A stretch of 64,000 nucleotides of DNA from Metarhizobium sp964253915 (GCF_964253915.1 NZ_CAXUSG020000020.1:3606-67605), one strand, 5' to 3'; shown: positions 36,922-46,451, numbered from the stretch's first letter. A program made the numbers and translations. Notes: a model not told the origin generated them from the letters alone.

Positions 36922-37066
36922 GTGCTCTCTTCCATCCGGACTATACCGTCGGCTCCGGCATCTCACCGGATCTGCTGACCTTCCGGCGGGTGCCGGAAGC
37001 GCTCGCGGGCTCCGGACTCGCGCCCGATACCGCCGGTGGGGAATTGCACCCCGCCCTGAGAACGGC
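36922..37066 (-). promoter_or_regulatory. FMN riboswitch (RFN element)
   Basis: Read on the minus strand, the leader contains the conserved FMN aptamer blocks in order: TTCTCAGGGCGGGG, then AATTCCCCACCGGCGGTA, AGCCCGCGAGCG, GGTCAGCAGATCCGGTGAGA, GCCGGAGCCGACGGTATAG and TCCGGATGGAAGAGAGCAC. These are the diagnostic six-arm RFN elements. It lies about 160 bases upstream of ribH, so ribH should be shut down when FMN is plentiful. No obvious intrinsic terminator follows the aptamer, which favours control of translation start. Confidence 0.97.
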
Positions 37067-37099
37067 ATGACTATAGACCGGGTGAAAACGAAAAATCAA

Positions 37100-37126
37100 A
37101 AGAAAAACGCCGGACATTGTCCGGCG
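37100..37126 (-). terminator. intrinsic terminator of the second ABC operon
   Basis: CGCCGGAC and GTCCGGCG make an 8-bp stem with a three-base loop; on the minus strand it is followed by TTTTTCTTTTGATTTTT. It lies 30 bases beyond the ATPase stop and just ahead of the ribH riboswitch promoter region. Confidence 0.88.
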
Positions 37127-37155
37127 CTGGTAAACACTGTGTCGCGTGACGTGGA

Positions 37156-38217
37156 TCAGTCGCGCAGCACGAGCAGATCGCTGGCGGCAAAACGCAGCGT
37201 GACGATTTCGCCGGCGGCGGGTGGCACGGCGCCGGGGTTGTTGAACATGTCGAAGGAGATCATGTTGCCGCCGATATCCATGCGGGTGCGGATGACCGAG
37301 CCGAGGAAGTGGGCGGAGACCACCTTGCCGGTCAGCGCCGTGTCGCCGGTGGCGGACTCGGCCAGAGAACCGGTTTCCGGGCGCATGGCAAGTGAGATCG
37401 GGTCGCCGGCTTTGAAGGTGGCGATCGAATGCTTGAGGGTCAGCTGCTGGTCGCCGATGGCAACGCGGTTGGCTGCGGGATCGACGACCTTCGCCTCGAT
37501 GACATTGAGGGTGCCGACGAAGGAGGCGACGAACCGGGTCGCCGGCGTGTTGTAGACCTCGAACGGCGTGCCGATCTGGTCAGCCTTGCCGGCATTCATG
37601 ACGACGATGCGGTCGGAGATCGACAGGGCTTCTTCCTGGTCATGGGTGACGAAGACGGTGGTGATGCCGAGCTTCTGCTGGATGGCGCGGATTTCCTCGC
37701 GCAGCGACACGCGGATCTTGGCGTCGAGCGCCGAGAGCGGTTCGTCGAGCAGCAGCACCTGCGGCTTGGGGGCAAGCGCGCGGGCGAGCGCCACGCGTTG
37801 CTGCTGGCCGCCCGACATCTGGTAGGGGTAACGATCGGCGAGGTGATCGAGGCGGATCAGGCCGAGCATTTCCTTGACGCGGGCATCAATTTCCGCCTTC
37901 GGGGTGCCGGCGACCTTGAGGCCGAAGGCGACGTTTTCGGCAACATTCATGTTCGGGAACAGCGCGTAGGCCTGGAAGACCATGCCGATGTTGCGCTGGT
38001 TCGGCCGGAGGTTCTGCTGGCTTTTGCCGTTGATGGAGATCGTGCCGCCGGACGGCGTCTCGAAGCCGGCGATCATGCGCAGGACGGTGGTCTTGCCGCA
38101 GCCCGACGGGCCGAGGAAAGAGATGAACTCGCCCTTCTGGATGGACATGTTGAAATCCTTGACCACCTGCACCGGGCCGAAGGATTTTTGAACGTGGGTG
38201 AGGGTGAGGAAGCTCAT
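37156..38217 (-). CDS. ABC ATPase, PotA/FbpC-like
   Basis: A 353-residue ATPase with Walker A GPSGCGKTT (about residue 38), Q-loop VFQAYALFPN, signature MSGGQQQRVALARAL, Walker B LLLDEPLSALD, H-loop VTHDQEEAL and a C-terminal TOBE domain (about 280-350) for substrate-linked regulation. It is the last gene of an operon with two permeases and a binding protein. A strong terminator follows. The substrate group spans Fe(III), polyamines, thiamine and 2-aminoethylphosphonate. Confidence 0.92.
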   Translation of the reverse strand: MSFLTLTHVQKSFGPVQVVKDFNMSIQKGEFISFLGPSGCGKTTVLRMIAGFETPSGGTISINGKSQQNLRPNQRNIGMVFQAYALFPNMNVAENVAFGLKVAGTPKAEIDARVKEMLGLIRLDHLADRYPYQMSGGQQQRVALARALAPKPQVLLLDEPLSALDAKIRVSLREEIRAIQQKLGITTVFVTHDQEEALSISDRIVVMNAGKADQIGTPFEVYNTPATRFVASFVGTLNVIEAKVVDPAANRVAIGDQQLTLKHSIATFKAGDPISLAMRPETGSLAESATGDTALTGKVVSAHFLGSVIRTRMDIGGNMISFDMFNNPGAVPPAAGEIVTLRFAASDLLVLRD

Positions 38218-38226
38218 GAAAGATCC

Positions 38227-39009
38227 TTAGGCGGCGCTCTGCACGCCCTTCTGGAAACGGGAAACTAGCTGGATCAGGCCGAGGCAGCCCCAGGTCAGCG
38301 CGAAGGACATCACCGCAAGTGCCGCGGGTTCGTAAGCCCGGTTGGCGCCGAGCAGCTGCATGTAGGGACCGAAGGCCGGACGGTTCAGCAAGGCGGCCAT
38401 GGTGAACTCGCCGATGACGATGGCGAAGGTCAGGAAGGCGCCCGAGAGTACGGCGACGAGCACGTTGGGCAGGATGATCTTGGCCAGGATCGTCGTCCAG
38501 CCGGCGCCGAGGCTCTGGGCCGCTTCCGTCAGCGTGGCGATGTCGATGGAGCGCAACCCGGTATCGACGGAACGATACATGTAGGGCAGGGCCAGCGTCG
38601 CATACCCGAACATCAGCAGGATGTTCGTGCCGGTGACCGAGCCTGTGAGCGGCAGCCAGCTCGAGGTGTTGTAGAGCCGGATGTAACCGAAGACGATGAC
38701 GATGGCTGGGATGACGAGCGGCAACAGCGTGATGAATTCGATGTAGGGGCGAAGGCCCGGCAGCTTGAGGCGCACCCAGTAGGCGGTGGGTACCACAAGC
38801 AGCACGCCGAAGACGATGGTCGCCAGCGCCATCAGGATCGAGAAGACGAACGTTTCCTGAAAGCGCGGATCGCCCAGCACCACGGCATAGGCATCGAGCG
38901 AATAGACGCCGCGGCGCATCTTCAGGGAGAAGTTGGTCATGCCGACCAGCGGCAGGGTGAAATAGAGCAGGCCGATGATGAGGGCGCCCCAGGCCCAGAA
39001 CTTCTTCAT
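38227..39009 (-). CDS. ABC permease (second importer)
   Basis: A 260-residue permease with six helices and the coupling loop LTEAAQSLGAGWTTILAKIILPN. The start at 39009 (MKKFWAWG) is supported by GAAAGGTGG upstream and overlaps the stop of the preceding permease gene by four bases. It pairs with the 296-residue permease encoded upstream. Confidence 0.92.
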   Translation of the reverse strand: MKKFWAWGALIIGLLYFTLPLVGMTNFSLKMRRGVYSLDAYAVVLGDPRFQETFVFSILMALATIVFGVLLVVPTAYWVRLKLPGLRPYIEFITLLPLVIPAIVIVFGYIRLYNTSSWLPLTGSVTGTNILLMFGYATLALPYMYRSVDTGLRSIDIATLTEAAQSLGAGWTTILAKIILPNVLVAVLSGAFLTFAIVIGEFTMAALLNRPAFGPYMQLLGANRAYEPAALAVMSFALTWGCLGLIQLVSRFQKGVQSAA

Positions 39010-39896
39010 TTCAGCCACCTTTCGCTACGGGCGCGCAGCCAGATGTAGATCGTGTTGGCAATGCCGGTGATGACGATCATGCCGAAGGCGAGCGCATAGC
39101 CGAGGTGCGGGTTGCCGAGCACGTCGCCGCGGATCTGCGCGAACAGCAGGATCGGGACGATGGAGAGCGACGAGCCGGTGAGCGCGATGGCGGTGGCGAC
39201 GGCGCCGAAGGCGTTTGCAAAGAGCAGCGCCAGCGTGCCGAGGAAGGACGGCAGCAGGATCGGGAAGGCGACCATGCGCCAGTATTGCGCGTTGGTGGCG
39301 CCGAGGATCTGGGCCGCTTCGCGCCATTCGCGCTTCAGCCCGTCGAGCGCCGGCGTGATGATCAGGATCATTAGCGGGATCTGGAAGAACAGATAGGTGA
39401 TCGTCAGGCCCCAGAAGGACAGGATGTTGAAGCCGAGCGCACGCAGGTCGATGCCGAGCTCGGTTCTCAGGAAGACCGTGAGAAGGCCGACAGGGCCGAG
39501 CGTTGCCAGGAAGGCGAAGGCGAGCGGCACGCCGGCGAAGTTCGAGGCGACACCCGAAAATGTCAGCAGCGGCCCGCGGATCCACTTCGGCAGACCGCCA
39601 AGCACCACGGCAGCGGCGACGGAAAAGCCGATCAGACAACCGAGCAGCGCCGAGGCGATGCTGATCTTGATCGAGATCCAGTAGGCCGACATGATCGAGG
39701 TCGTGAACAGGCCCCGGATATTCTCCAGGGTGAAGCTTCCCTCGGGCGTCTGGAAGGCGCCGAAGACGATGCGCATCGTCGGCAGGATCAGAAACAGCAG
39801 GACGAAAATCGCGAACGGCAACGCGCCAAGCCAATGCAGCGGCAGGCGAAAAGGCGCGCGCGTCGGCTGTGGGGAAGCTGAACTGTCTGATGACAT
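39006..39896 (-). CDS. ABC permease (second importer)
   Basis: A 296-residue permease, six helices, coupling loop EWREAAQILGATNAQYWRMVAFPILLPS. An N-terminal polar stretch with PQPTRAPFRL precedes the first helix. It forms the pore with the downstream-encoded permease and is followed by four-base translational coupling. Confidence 0.92.
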   Translation of the reverse strand: MSSDSSASPQPTRAPFRLPLHWLGALPFAIFVLLFLILPTMRIVFGAFQTPEGSFTLENIRGLFTTSIMSAYWISIKISIASALLGCLIGFSVAAAVVLGGLPKWIRGPLLTFSGVASNFAGVPLAFAFLATLGPVGLLTVFLRTELGIDLRALGFNILSFWGLTITYLFFQIPLMILIITPALDGLKREWREAAQILGATNAQYWRMVAFPILLPSFLGTLALLFANAFGAVATAIALTGSSLSIVPILLFAQIRGDVLGNPHLGYALAFGMIVITGIANTIYIWLRARSERWLK

Positions 39897-39980
39897 TAGG
39901 AAAACCTCGAAGGGGTTGCCATTATTGGCATACCGCAATCGTCGCCCCGGCTCGCTGGCCGGGGCGACGAAGGATGTCGT

Positions 39981-41087
39981 TTACTGCACGTTCGCGCCGA
40001 CGACGCTATCCCAGGCGCCGGTCACGGCAGCCTTGTTGGCATCGACTTCCTCGAGGGTCGGGAAGTAGGCCTTTTCATACGATGCTGCCGGCGGCAGGGC
40101 GTCGATCAGTTCCTGCGGAACCTTGCCGGCCTTGACCATGGCATTGAAGCGTGCCGGGTGGCAGAAGCCCTTCAGCCAGCCGAGCTGACCTTCGTCGGAG
40201 TACAGGTGTTCCATCCAAAGCTTGGCAGCGTTCGGGTGCGGCGCGAAGGCCGAGATCGCCTGGACGTAAACACCGGCGAGAACGCCCGTCGTCGGAACGA
40301 CGACTTCGGTCGGCGGGTTGCCGTTGAGGGTCTTGGCCCAGCTCAGGGCGTTGTAGTCCCATGCGACGACGATCGGGGTCGAGCCCTGTGCCAGCGTACC
40401 GGACTTGCCGATGACCGGAACGAAGTTGCCGGCCTTGTTCAGCTCGGCGAAGTAAGCAAGACCGGCTTCACCGGCTTCCTTGCCCGACTTCGCACCCTTG
40501 CCGAGACCAGCGGCGAGAACGCCGAGGATGGCCTGGTTCGAAGCGCGCGGATCGCCGGCGAGCGCGACCTGACCGGCATATTCCGGCTTCAGCAGATCGG
40601 CCCAGTCCTTCGGCGTGTTGGCGACGAGGTCCTTGTTCACGAGAAGCGACATGACGCCGTAGTAGTCGCCGTACCAGTAGCCTTCGGCGTCCTTGATGGT
40701 TTCCGGGATTTCGTCCCAGGTGGAGACCTTGTACGGCTGGATCAGGCCTTCGGCCTTGGCCTGCGGGCCGAAAGCGAGACCGACGTCGATCACGTCGGGC
40801 GACTGCGGGCCGGCATTGTCCTTGTTGGCCTTGATGGCTTCGATTTCGTCAGCCGAACCTGCGTCGGGGTTCAGTTCGTTGACGGTGATTTCCGGGTACT
40901 TTGCCTTGAACGAGGCGATGACGTCGCCGTAACCGCACCAGTCGTGCGGCAGGGCGATCGTGGTCAGCATGCCTTCCTTCTTGGCGGCATCGATCAGTTC
41001 CTGGCTCGGCTCGGCAGTTGCGATGGCGGTGGTCGCAATGACCATTGCGGTCGAAAGCGAAAGCAGGCGGGTCATGGTCGAGATCAC
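39981..41087 (-). CDS. periplasmic solute-binding protein (Fe/2-AEP/polyamine-type)
   Basis: A 368-residue binding protein with a Sec signal (MTRLLSLSTAMVIATTAIATAEP, cleavage about residue 25). The mature fold opens SQELIDAAKKEGMLTTIALPHDWCGYGDVIASFKAKYP, typical of family 1 binding proteins related to AfuA/FbpA, but the iron-binding paired tyrosines are not clear. EGYWYGDYYG and PIVVAWDYNALSW are likely ligand contacts. With the neighbouring gamma-glutamylation-type genes, an amine or amino-alcohol is a plausible cargo (inference). The start is a GTG with AGGAG six bases ahead; an ATG four codons later is an alternative. Confidence 0.88.
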   Translation of the reverse strand: MISTMTRLLSLSTAMVIATTAIATAEPSQELIDAAKKEGMLTTIALPHDWCGYGDVIASFKAKYPEITVNELNPDAGSADEIEAIKANKDNAGPQSPDVIDVGLAFGPQAKAEGLIQPYKVSTWDEIPETIKDAEGYWYGDYYGVMSLLVNKDLVANTPKDWADLLKPEYAGQVALAGDPRASNQAILGVLAAGLGKGAKSGKEAGEAGLAYFAELNKAGNFVPVIGKSGTLAQGSTPIVVAWDYNALSWAKTLNGNPPTEVVVPTTGVLAGVYVQAISAFAPHPNAAKLWMEHLYSDEGQLGWLKGFCHPARFNAMVKAGKVPQELIDALPPAASYEKAYFPTLEEVDANKAAVTGAWDSVVGANVQ

Positions 41088-41418
41088 TGTCTTCTCCTCT
41101 TGGTTTTTTCAGCGTCTGGCGACGCTGTTAATGACGTTACATGAAGCTTGTGTGACGATCTTTTGCTCATCGCCGGGGCGGTTGCTCCCGGATTTGAAAA
41201 ATGCGCGAGACCATCACGATAATCGATCCTTAACCACATCCTGTTGTCGACGTCCCGATTGTGACGCTGCAGAAAATGGTGTCAGAGGCTTGAAAATACT
41301 CTTTGAACTGTCCCCTCCTTACCGGATTGTGACACATCCAACCAGCAACGGACCTGCCGGTCAAGAGAGGCATTTCTGCTGTCCGCCGCTCATGCGAGCG
41401 GCTCCGGTGTCGGCCCTC
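41088..41418. other. intergenic region upstream of the second ABC operon
   Basis: About 330 bases without a convincing reading frame. It contains the promoter region of the binding-protein operon and, near its left end on the plus-strand map (41385-41402), a 7-bp hairpin GCCGCTC/GAGCGGC beyond the RpiR stop, without a U-run. No repeat or RNA element was recognised. Confidence 0.4.
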
Positions 41419-42333
41419 CTATTCGTTCGGTTTGCGGAACAGCCGCGTCTGCTGGAAAAGACCCTCAAGCGTTTTCATGCGCTCGCGCGTTTCGTCCCAC
41501 GTGGTCGATTGCACCGCCTCGATGAGCGCCTCGACGACAAAAAGGGTGACGACCGAAGAATCCCAGGCTGACGGTGCCTCGATATGGATCCGGAAGATAT
41601 GGTGCGCGAACTTCGCGACCGGCGAACTCCATTGGTCCGTGAACAGGATGATCGTGCCGTCGCGGGCCTTGGTCATTTCGGCCAGCTTGATCATCTCGGT
41701 TTCGTAGCGGCGGATGTCGAAGACGACGAGAAGGTCGCCGGCATTCATGTTCAGCACATATTGCGGCCACGTGCTGGCGCCCGACGACATCAACATCGTG
41801 TTGGGCCGGATGACCTGCATATGGGTGAAGAAGTATTCGGCCAGCGCCCCGGTGATGCGGCCGCCGACGAAGTGGACGCTGCGCTTGCGATCGGAAAGCA
41901 GGGCCGCGACTTCGTCGAAGCTTTGCGGGTCGAGGTCCGAAAGCGTCTGGCGCATGTTGGCCATGATCGCGTCGGCGAAGCGGTTGAGAACATGGGCGTT
42001 CGGCGCGCTTGCCGTCCAGCGGTCGTGCTTGGCGATCGGATTGGACAGGGTTTCTTCCAGCTCGCCGCGCAGGTTCGCCTGGAATTCCGGATAACCCTTG
42101 TAGCCGAGCTTCTGCACCATGCGCGCAACGGTCGGCGTCGACACGCCGGCGCTTTCGGCGACGGCGGTGATGCTGCCGAGACCGGAGACCGGATAGTTTT
42201 CCAGAAGGCTTTCCGCCAGCCGCCTTTCCGCGCGCGTCAACGCGTCGTAGCGCGCACGGATGACGTCCGATACGGTTCTTGGTGTCGTTGGCACAGGCCT
42301 ATGGTTCCCCTTCCGGTCTTCGCCGGCTTTCAC
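41419..42333 (-). CDS. RpiR/MurR-family regulator with SIS domain
   Basis: A 304-residue regulator. The N-terminal RpiR helix-turn-helix spans about residues 20-95 (TRAERRLAESLLENYPVSG, then VAESAGVSTPTVARMVQKLGYKGYPEFQ). The SIS sugar-phosphate-type domain spans about 130-270 (VHFVGGRITGALAEYFFTHM, DLLVVFDIRRY). It should bind a small metabolite and control adjacent genes, either the ABC importer operon downstream or the divergent hydrolase-permease genes. The start is uncertain: GTG at 42333 or GTG at 42294, the latter preceded by GGAAGGGG. Confidence 0.85.
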   Translation of the reverse strand: MKAGEDRKGNHRPVPTTPRTVSDVIRARYDALTRAERRLAESLLENYPVSGLGSITAVAESAGVSTPTVARMVQKLGYKGYPEFQANLRGELEETLSNPIAKHDRWTASAPNAHVLNRFADAIMANMRQTLSDLDPQSFDEVAALLSDRKRSVHFVGGRITGALAEYFFTHMQVIRPNTMLMSSGASTWPQYVLNMNAGDLLVVFDIRRYETEMIKLAEMTKARDGTIILFTDQWSSPVAKFAHHIFRIHIEAPSAWDSSVVTLFVVEALIEAVQSTTWDETRERMKTLEGLFQQTRLFRKPNE

Positions 42334-42472
42334 GGAATTGTAACACTCTCCGTCATGCGGGTGTCAATCTGTGTTTTGAAGAGAAATTTTCAGATTTCGA
42401 TTGACAGTTGTCTCACGGTGAAGAATTCTCTTCTTTATAAGTTTTTATTAACGTTTCGAGTGAGCGTTGCCG

Positions 42473-43246
42473 ATGCTGGTGCAATCCGGGTTATTGACGC
42501 AGGCGGAAGGTGACCCGGTCGCCGTGGTCAGGGGGGATTCCCGCAGTGCGGTGCTCCTCGTCTGCGAGCATGCATCGCGAACCCTGCCGCAGCGTCTCGG
42601 CACGCTCGGCCTTTCGGATGAAGCGCTTGTCAGCCATATCGCCTGGGATCCGGGTGCGCTGGCCGTTGCCCAGATCATGTCGAAGAGCCTCGATGCGACG
42701 CTAGTCTACCAGCGGTTTTCGCGGCTTGCCTATGATTGCAACCGGCCGCCGGAAGCACCGGGCGCCATGCCGGTTACCAGCGAGATCTACGAGATTCCCG
42801 GCAATCGCGACCTGACGGACGAGCAGCGCGACGAGCGCACGGATGGGCTCTACCGGCCTTTCCACGATCGCATTGCCGCAATCGTCGCGGAGCGCGCTGC
42901 GCGGGGGCAAAAAACCGTTATTGTCACCATGCACAGCTTCACGCCGGTCTACAACGGCGTGGCGCGCGCGGTCGAGATAGGCATTCTTCACGACACCGAC
43001 AGCAGGCTGGCGGATGCCATGCTCGACGCCGCGGCTGGAACGGATCTTTACCGGGTGGCCCGCAACGAGCCTTACGGCCCGCAGGACGGCGTCACGCACA
43101 GCCTCAAGCTTCACGGTCTCGCCAACGGGCTGTTGAACGTGATGATCGAGGTCAGGAACGACCTTATTCGAGATGAAAACGGCCAGGGGGTCGCGGCCGA
43201 TTTTCTGACGGGACTGCTGCAGGAAAGCCTGCCAGCCCTGTCATAA
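42473..43246 (+). CDS. N-formylglutamate amidohydrolase family protein
   Basis: A 257-residue zinc amidohydrolase-like protein of the N-formylglutamate amidohydrolase family: LLVCEHASRTLP (about residue 27, zinc-ligand region), HIAWDPGALAVAQ (about 57), YQRFSRLAYDCNRPP, VTMHSFTPVYNG (about 156) and a late IEVRNDLIRD. True N-formylglutamate hydrolases act in histidine breakdown, but no hut gene is near. Placement ahead of a permease and a glutamine-synthetase-like ligase suggests it might release glutamate from a gamma-glutamyl or N-acyl intermediate; this is inference. ATG at 42473 preferred over TTG 42467. Confidence 0.85.
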   Translation: MLVQSGLLTQAEGDPVAVVRGDSRSAVLLVCEHASRTLPQRLGTLGLSDEALVSHIAWDPGALAVAQIMSKSLDATLVYQRFSRLAYDCNRPPEAPGAMPVTSEIYEIPGNRDLTDEQRDERTDGLYRPFHDRIAAIVAERAARGQKTVIVTMHSFTPVYNGVARAVEIGILHDTDSRLADAMLDAAAGTDLYRVARNEPYGPQDGVTHSLKLHGLANGLLNVMIEVRNDLIRDENGQGVAADFLTGLLQESLPALS

Positions 43247-43371
43247 CAACCGACCCCGGGGAGCAGTGGAAGCTGCGGTCGATCCGTCAAGGCAAAGCCG
43301 GCGGGTCTTTTGGCAATCAATTGGAGACGGCCAGCGCAATTCCGCGCAAGGCCGCGAGGAGCAGGGGCACG

Positions 43372-44919
43372 ATGTCAAACTATACCGATACCGATAAGAA
43401 GGAGGACATGAGCGTCCTCCACTCCATGGGTTATGCCCAGGAGCTTGAACGGCGCATGAGTTCGTTTTCGAACTTCGCCGTTTCCTTCTCGATCATTTGC
43501 ATTCTGTCAGGCGGCATCAATTCGCTCGCCCAGGCAACATCCGGCGCCGGTGGTGCTGCGATCGGCATCGGCTGGCCGCTCGGATGCTTCGTATCCGCCG
43601 TCTTCGCCATCGCCATGGCGCAGATCAGCTCCGCCTATCCGACAGCCGGCGGTCTCTATCACTGGGGTTCGATCCTCGGCAATCGCTTCACCGGCTGGCT
43701 GACCGCCTGGTTCAACCTGCTTGGTCTCGTCACCGTGCTCGGCGCCATCAACGTCGGCACCTACTATTTCTTCATGGGTTCCTTCGGCACGCCATATTTC
43801 GGCATGGAAGACAGCACGGTGACGCGGATCGTCTTCCTTGCGATCATCACCGGCCTGCAGGCACTGGTGAACCACATGGGCATCGGCCTGACGGCCAAGC
43901 TTACCGATTTCTCCGGCTACCTGATCTTCGTCACGGCGATCGCGCTTGCCGCCGTGTGCCTGATTGCCGCTCCGAGCTACGAAATCGGCCGTCTGTTCAC
44001 GTTCGCCAACTATTCCGGCGAGGCCGGCGGCAACGTCTGGCCGACGACATCGGGCACTTGGGTGTTCCTGCTCGGCCTGCTTCTGCCGATTTACACGATC
44101 ACCGGCTACGACGCTTCTGCTCATACCTCGGAAGAAACCATCAAGGCGGCGCATTCCGTGCCGCGCGGCATGGTGAGCTCGGTGCTGTGGTCGGCGATCT
44201 TCGGATACATCATGCTTTGCTCCTTCGTGCTGATGCTGCCGAACATGGACGATGCCGCCAAGCAGGGCTGGAACGTCTTCTTCTGGGCGATGGACACGCA
44301 GGTCAATGCGGTCGTCAAGGACATCCTCTACTTCGCGATCCTGGTGTGCCAGTGGTTGTGCGGTCTGGCGACGGTGACCTCGGTCTCGCGCATGATCTTT
44401 GCCTTCTCGCGTGACGGCGGCCTGCCGGCCTCCAAGGCGCTCGCCAAGGTCAGCCCGAGCTATCGTACGCCGGTTGCAGCAATCTGGACGGGTTCCATCC
44501 TTTCGGTGCTGTTCGTCTGGGGTTCGTCGCTGGTCTCGATCGGCGAAACGCCCGTCTACACCATCGTCGTCTCGTGCACGGTCATCTTCCTGTTCTTCTC
44601 CTTCGCGATCCCGATCACGCTCGGCCTGTTCGCCTGGGGCACGTCGAAGTGGGACAAGATGGGTCCGTGGAACCTTGGGGGCGGTGTCTTCAAGCTGTTT
44701 GCCGTGCTGACGGTCCTCGCCATGATCCTGATCTTCGTCCTCGGCATCCAGCCGCCGAACGAATGGGCGCTCTACATCACCGTCGGCTTCCTGGTGCTGA
44801 CCGGCGTCATCTGGTTCGGTTTCGAGAGCCGCCGCTTCCGTGGCCCGCCGATCGGCGACGAAGTTGCCCGCCGTCAGGCTGAAATCGCCGCTGCCGAAAA
44901 GGCCGTTGGCGAGCACTGA
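43372..44919 (+). CDS. APC-family amino acid/amine permease
   Basis: A 515-residue transporter with about 12 membrane helices. The APC hallmarks are visible: SFSNFAVSFSIICILSGG in helix 1, SSAYPTAGGLYHWGSILG in helix 3, and GYDASAHTSEETIKAAHSVPRGM between helices 6 and 7, which is diagnostic for the GabP/choline/ethanolamine-type amino acid-choline transporter subfamily. It should import an amino acid or amine by cation symport. The ATG at 43372 is preferred for AGGAG upstream. It precedes the ligase and dehydrogenases in one direction, separated from them by a hairpin. Confidence 0.92.
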   Translation: MSNYTDTDKKEDMSVLHSMGYAQELERRMSSFSNFAVSFSIICILSGGINSLAQATSGAGGAAIGIGWPLGCFVSAVFAIAMAQISSAYPTAGGLYHWGSILGNRFTGWLTAWFNLLGLVTVLGAINVGTYYFFMGSFGTPYFGMEDSTVTRIVFLAIITGLQALVNHMGIGLTAKLTDFSGYLIFVTAIALAAVCLIAAPSYEIGRLFTFANYSGEAGGNVWPTTSGTWVFLLGLLLPIYTITGYDASAHTSEETIKAAHSVPRGMVSSVLWSAIFGYIMLCSFVLMLPNMDDAAKQGWNVFFWAMDTQVNAVVKDILYFAILVCQWLCGLATVTSVSRMIFAFSRDGGLPASKALAKVSPSYRTPVAAIWTGSILSVLFVWGSSLVSIGETPVYTIVVSCTVIFLFFSFAIPITLGLFAWGTSKWDKMGPWNLGGGVFKLFAVLTVLAMILIFVLGIQPPNEWALYITVGFLVLTGVIWFGFESRRFRGPPIGDEVARRQAEIAAAEKAVGEH

Positions 44920-44944
44920 AAGCGTTCGCATCAAATCCAAAAAG

Positions 44945-44974
44945 AGAAAGCCGCTGCCCGCGCGGCGGCTTTCT
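44945..44974 (+). terminator. hairpin between permease and glutamine-synthetase-like gene
   Basis: AGAAAGCCGC and GCGGCTTTCT form a 10-bp stem with a ten-base loop in the 143-base gap. The U-run is short, so partial read-through to the ligase gene is likely. Confidence 0.55.
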
Positions 44975-45062
44975 ACCGACCGTTCTGTGCCGACTGCACG
45001 GCATAGCAAGAAACACAAAAGAGCGAAGGCGCATCGGCCTTCGACCTCGAGAGGGATAGACC

Positions 45063-46427
45063 ATGACCTATACGTTCGACGAACTGAAGAAGGATGTCGC
45101 CGAGGGGCGCATCGACACCGTTCTGGCTTGCCAGGTCGACATGCAGGGTCGCCTGATGGGCAAACGTTTCCAGGCGGAGTTTTTCGTCGAGGGCGCCTAT
45201 AAGGAAACCCACAGCTGCAACTACCTGCTGGCGACCGACATGGAGATGGACACCGTCTCCGGCTACAAGGCGACCAGCTGGGAAAAAGGCTACGGCGACT
45301 ACACGATGAAGCCGGACCTTTCGACGCTGCGCCGCATTCCCTGGCTGGAAGGCACGGCGCTGGTCCTCTGCGACATTCTCGATCACCATACCCATGAGGA
45401 AGTGCCGCATTCGCCGCGCGCCATCCTCAAGAAGCAGGTCAAGCGCCTGGAATCGCTCGGCACGAAGGCCTTCATGGCGACCGAGCTGGAATTCTTCCTC
45501 TTCGACCAGAGCTATGAAGCGGCGCAGGCCTCCGGCTATCGCGACCTCAAGCTCGCCAGCGCCTATAATGAAGACTACCACATCTTCCAGACCACCAAGG
45601 AAGAGGATGTGATGCGCGCCATCCGCAAGGGTCTGCAGGGCGCCGACATTCCGGTGGAAAACTCCAAGGGCGAGGCGTCCGCCGGCCAGGAGGAAATCAA
45701 CGTCCGTTACGCCGATGCGCTGACCATGGCCGACCGCCACGTCATCATCAAGAACGGCTGCAAGGAAATCGCCTTCCTGAAGGGCAAGGCGATCACCTTC
45801 CTGGCGAAGTGGCATTACAATGCCGCCGGCAGCTCGTCGCATATCCACCAGTCGCTGTGGACCGCCGACGGCAAGACGCCGCTGTTCTTCGACGAGAAGG
45901 GCAAATACGGCATGTCGGAAGCCATGCAACAATACATGGCCGGCCTGCTGTCGCATGCGAGCGAAATCACCTATTTCCTGGCGCCCTACATCAACTCCTA
46001 CAAGCGCTTCATGGTCGGCACCTTTGCGCCCACCAAGGCGGTCTGGAGCAAGGACAACCGCACCGCCGGCTACCGCCTCTGCGGCGAGGACACCAAGGCG
46101 ATCCGCGTCGAATGCCGTGTCGGCGGTTCTGACCTCAACCCCTATCTAGCCATGGCGGCGCTGATCGCCGCCGGTATCGACGGCATCCAGAACAAGCTGG
46201 AACTGGAACCGGCCTTCGTCGGTGATGCCTATGGCGGCAAGGGTGTTCGCGAAATCCCGCGCACGCTGCGCGATGCGACGAAGGCGATGACGGAATCGAA
46301 GATGCTGCGCGACGCCTTTGGCGATGACGTCATCGATCATTACACCCGCGCTGCCGAATGGGAGCAGGAAGAGTACGATCGTCGCATCACCGATTGGGAA
46401 GTGGCACGCGGCTTCGAAAGGGCGTAA
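45063..46427 (+). CDS. glutamine-synthetase-like gamma-glutamyl-amine ligase
   Basis: A 454-residue member of the glutamine synthetase superfamily, close in length to PuuA/IpuC-type ligases. Catalytic-domain motifs: ATELEFFLFD (about residue 139, metal Glu), GEASAGQEEINVRYADAL (about 202), AGSSSHIHQSLW (about 258), SYKRFMVG and GYRLCGEDTKAIRVECRVGGSDLNPYLAMAALIAAG. The adenylylation tyrosine loop of true GlnA is absent. Enzymes of this group ligate glutamate to putrescine, ethanolamine or isopropylamine. With the flanking permease, alcohol and aldehyde dehydrogenases, an amino-alcohol substrate is most likely. Confidence 0.9.
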   Translation: MTYTFDELKKDVAEGRIDTVLACQVDMQGRLMGKRFQAEFFVEGAYKETHSCNYLLATDMEMDTVSGYKATSWEKGYGDYTMKPDLSTLRRIPWLEGTALVLCDILDHHTHEEVPHSPRAILKKQVKRLESLGTKAFMATELEFFLFDQSYEAAQASGYRDLKLASAYNEDYHIFQTTKEEDVMRAIRKGLQGADIPVENSKGEASAGQEEINVRYADALTMADRHVIIKNGCKEIAFLKGKAITFLAKWHYNAAGSSSHIHQSLWTADGKTPLFFDEKGKYGMSEAMQQYMAGLLSHASEITYFLAPYINSYKRFMVGTFAPTKAVWSKDNRTAGYRLCGEDTKAIRVECRVGGSDLNPYLAMAALIAAGIDGIQNKLELEPAFVGDAYGGKGVREIPRTLRDATKAMTESKMLRDAFGDDVIDHYTRAAEWEQEEYDRRITDWEVARGFERA

Positions 46428-46451
46428 GGCTTTCCTGGTTTACGCCTGATT

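Noticed and set aside
42473..43246. Histidine utilisation (hutG) assignment for the N-formylglutamate amidohydrolase-like gene
   Set aside because: No hutU, hutH, hutI or hutC lies nearby; the surrounding genes point to a different amine pathway.
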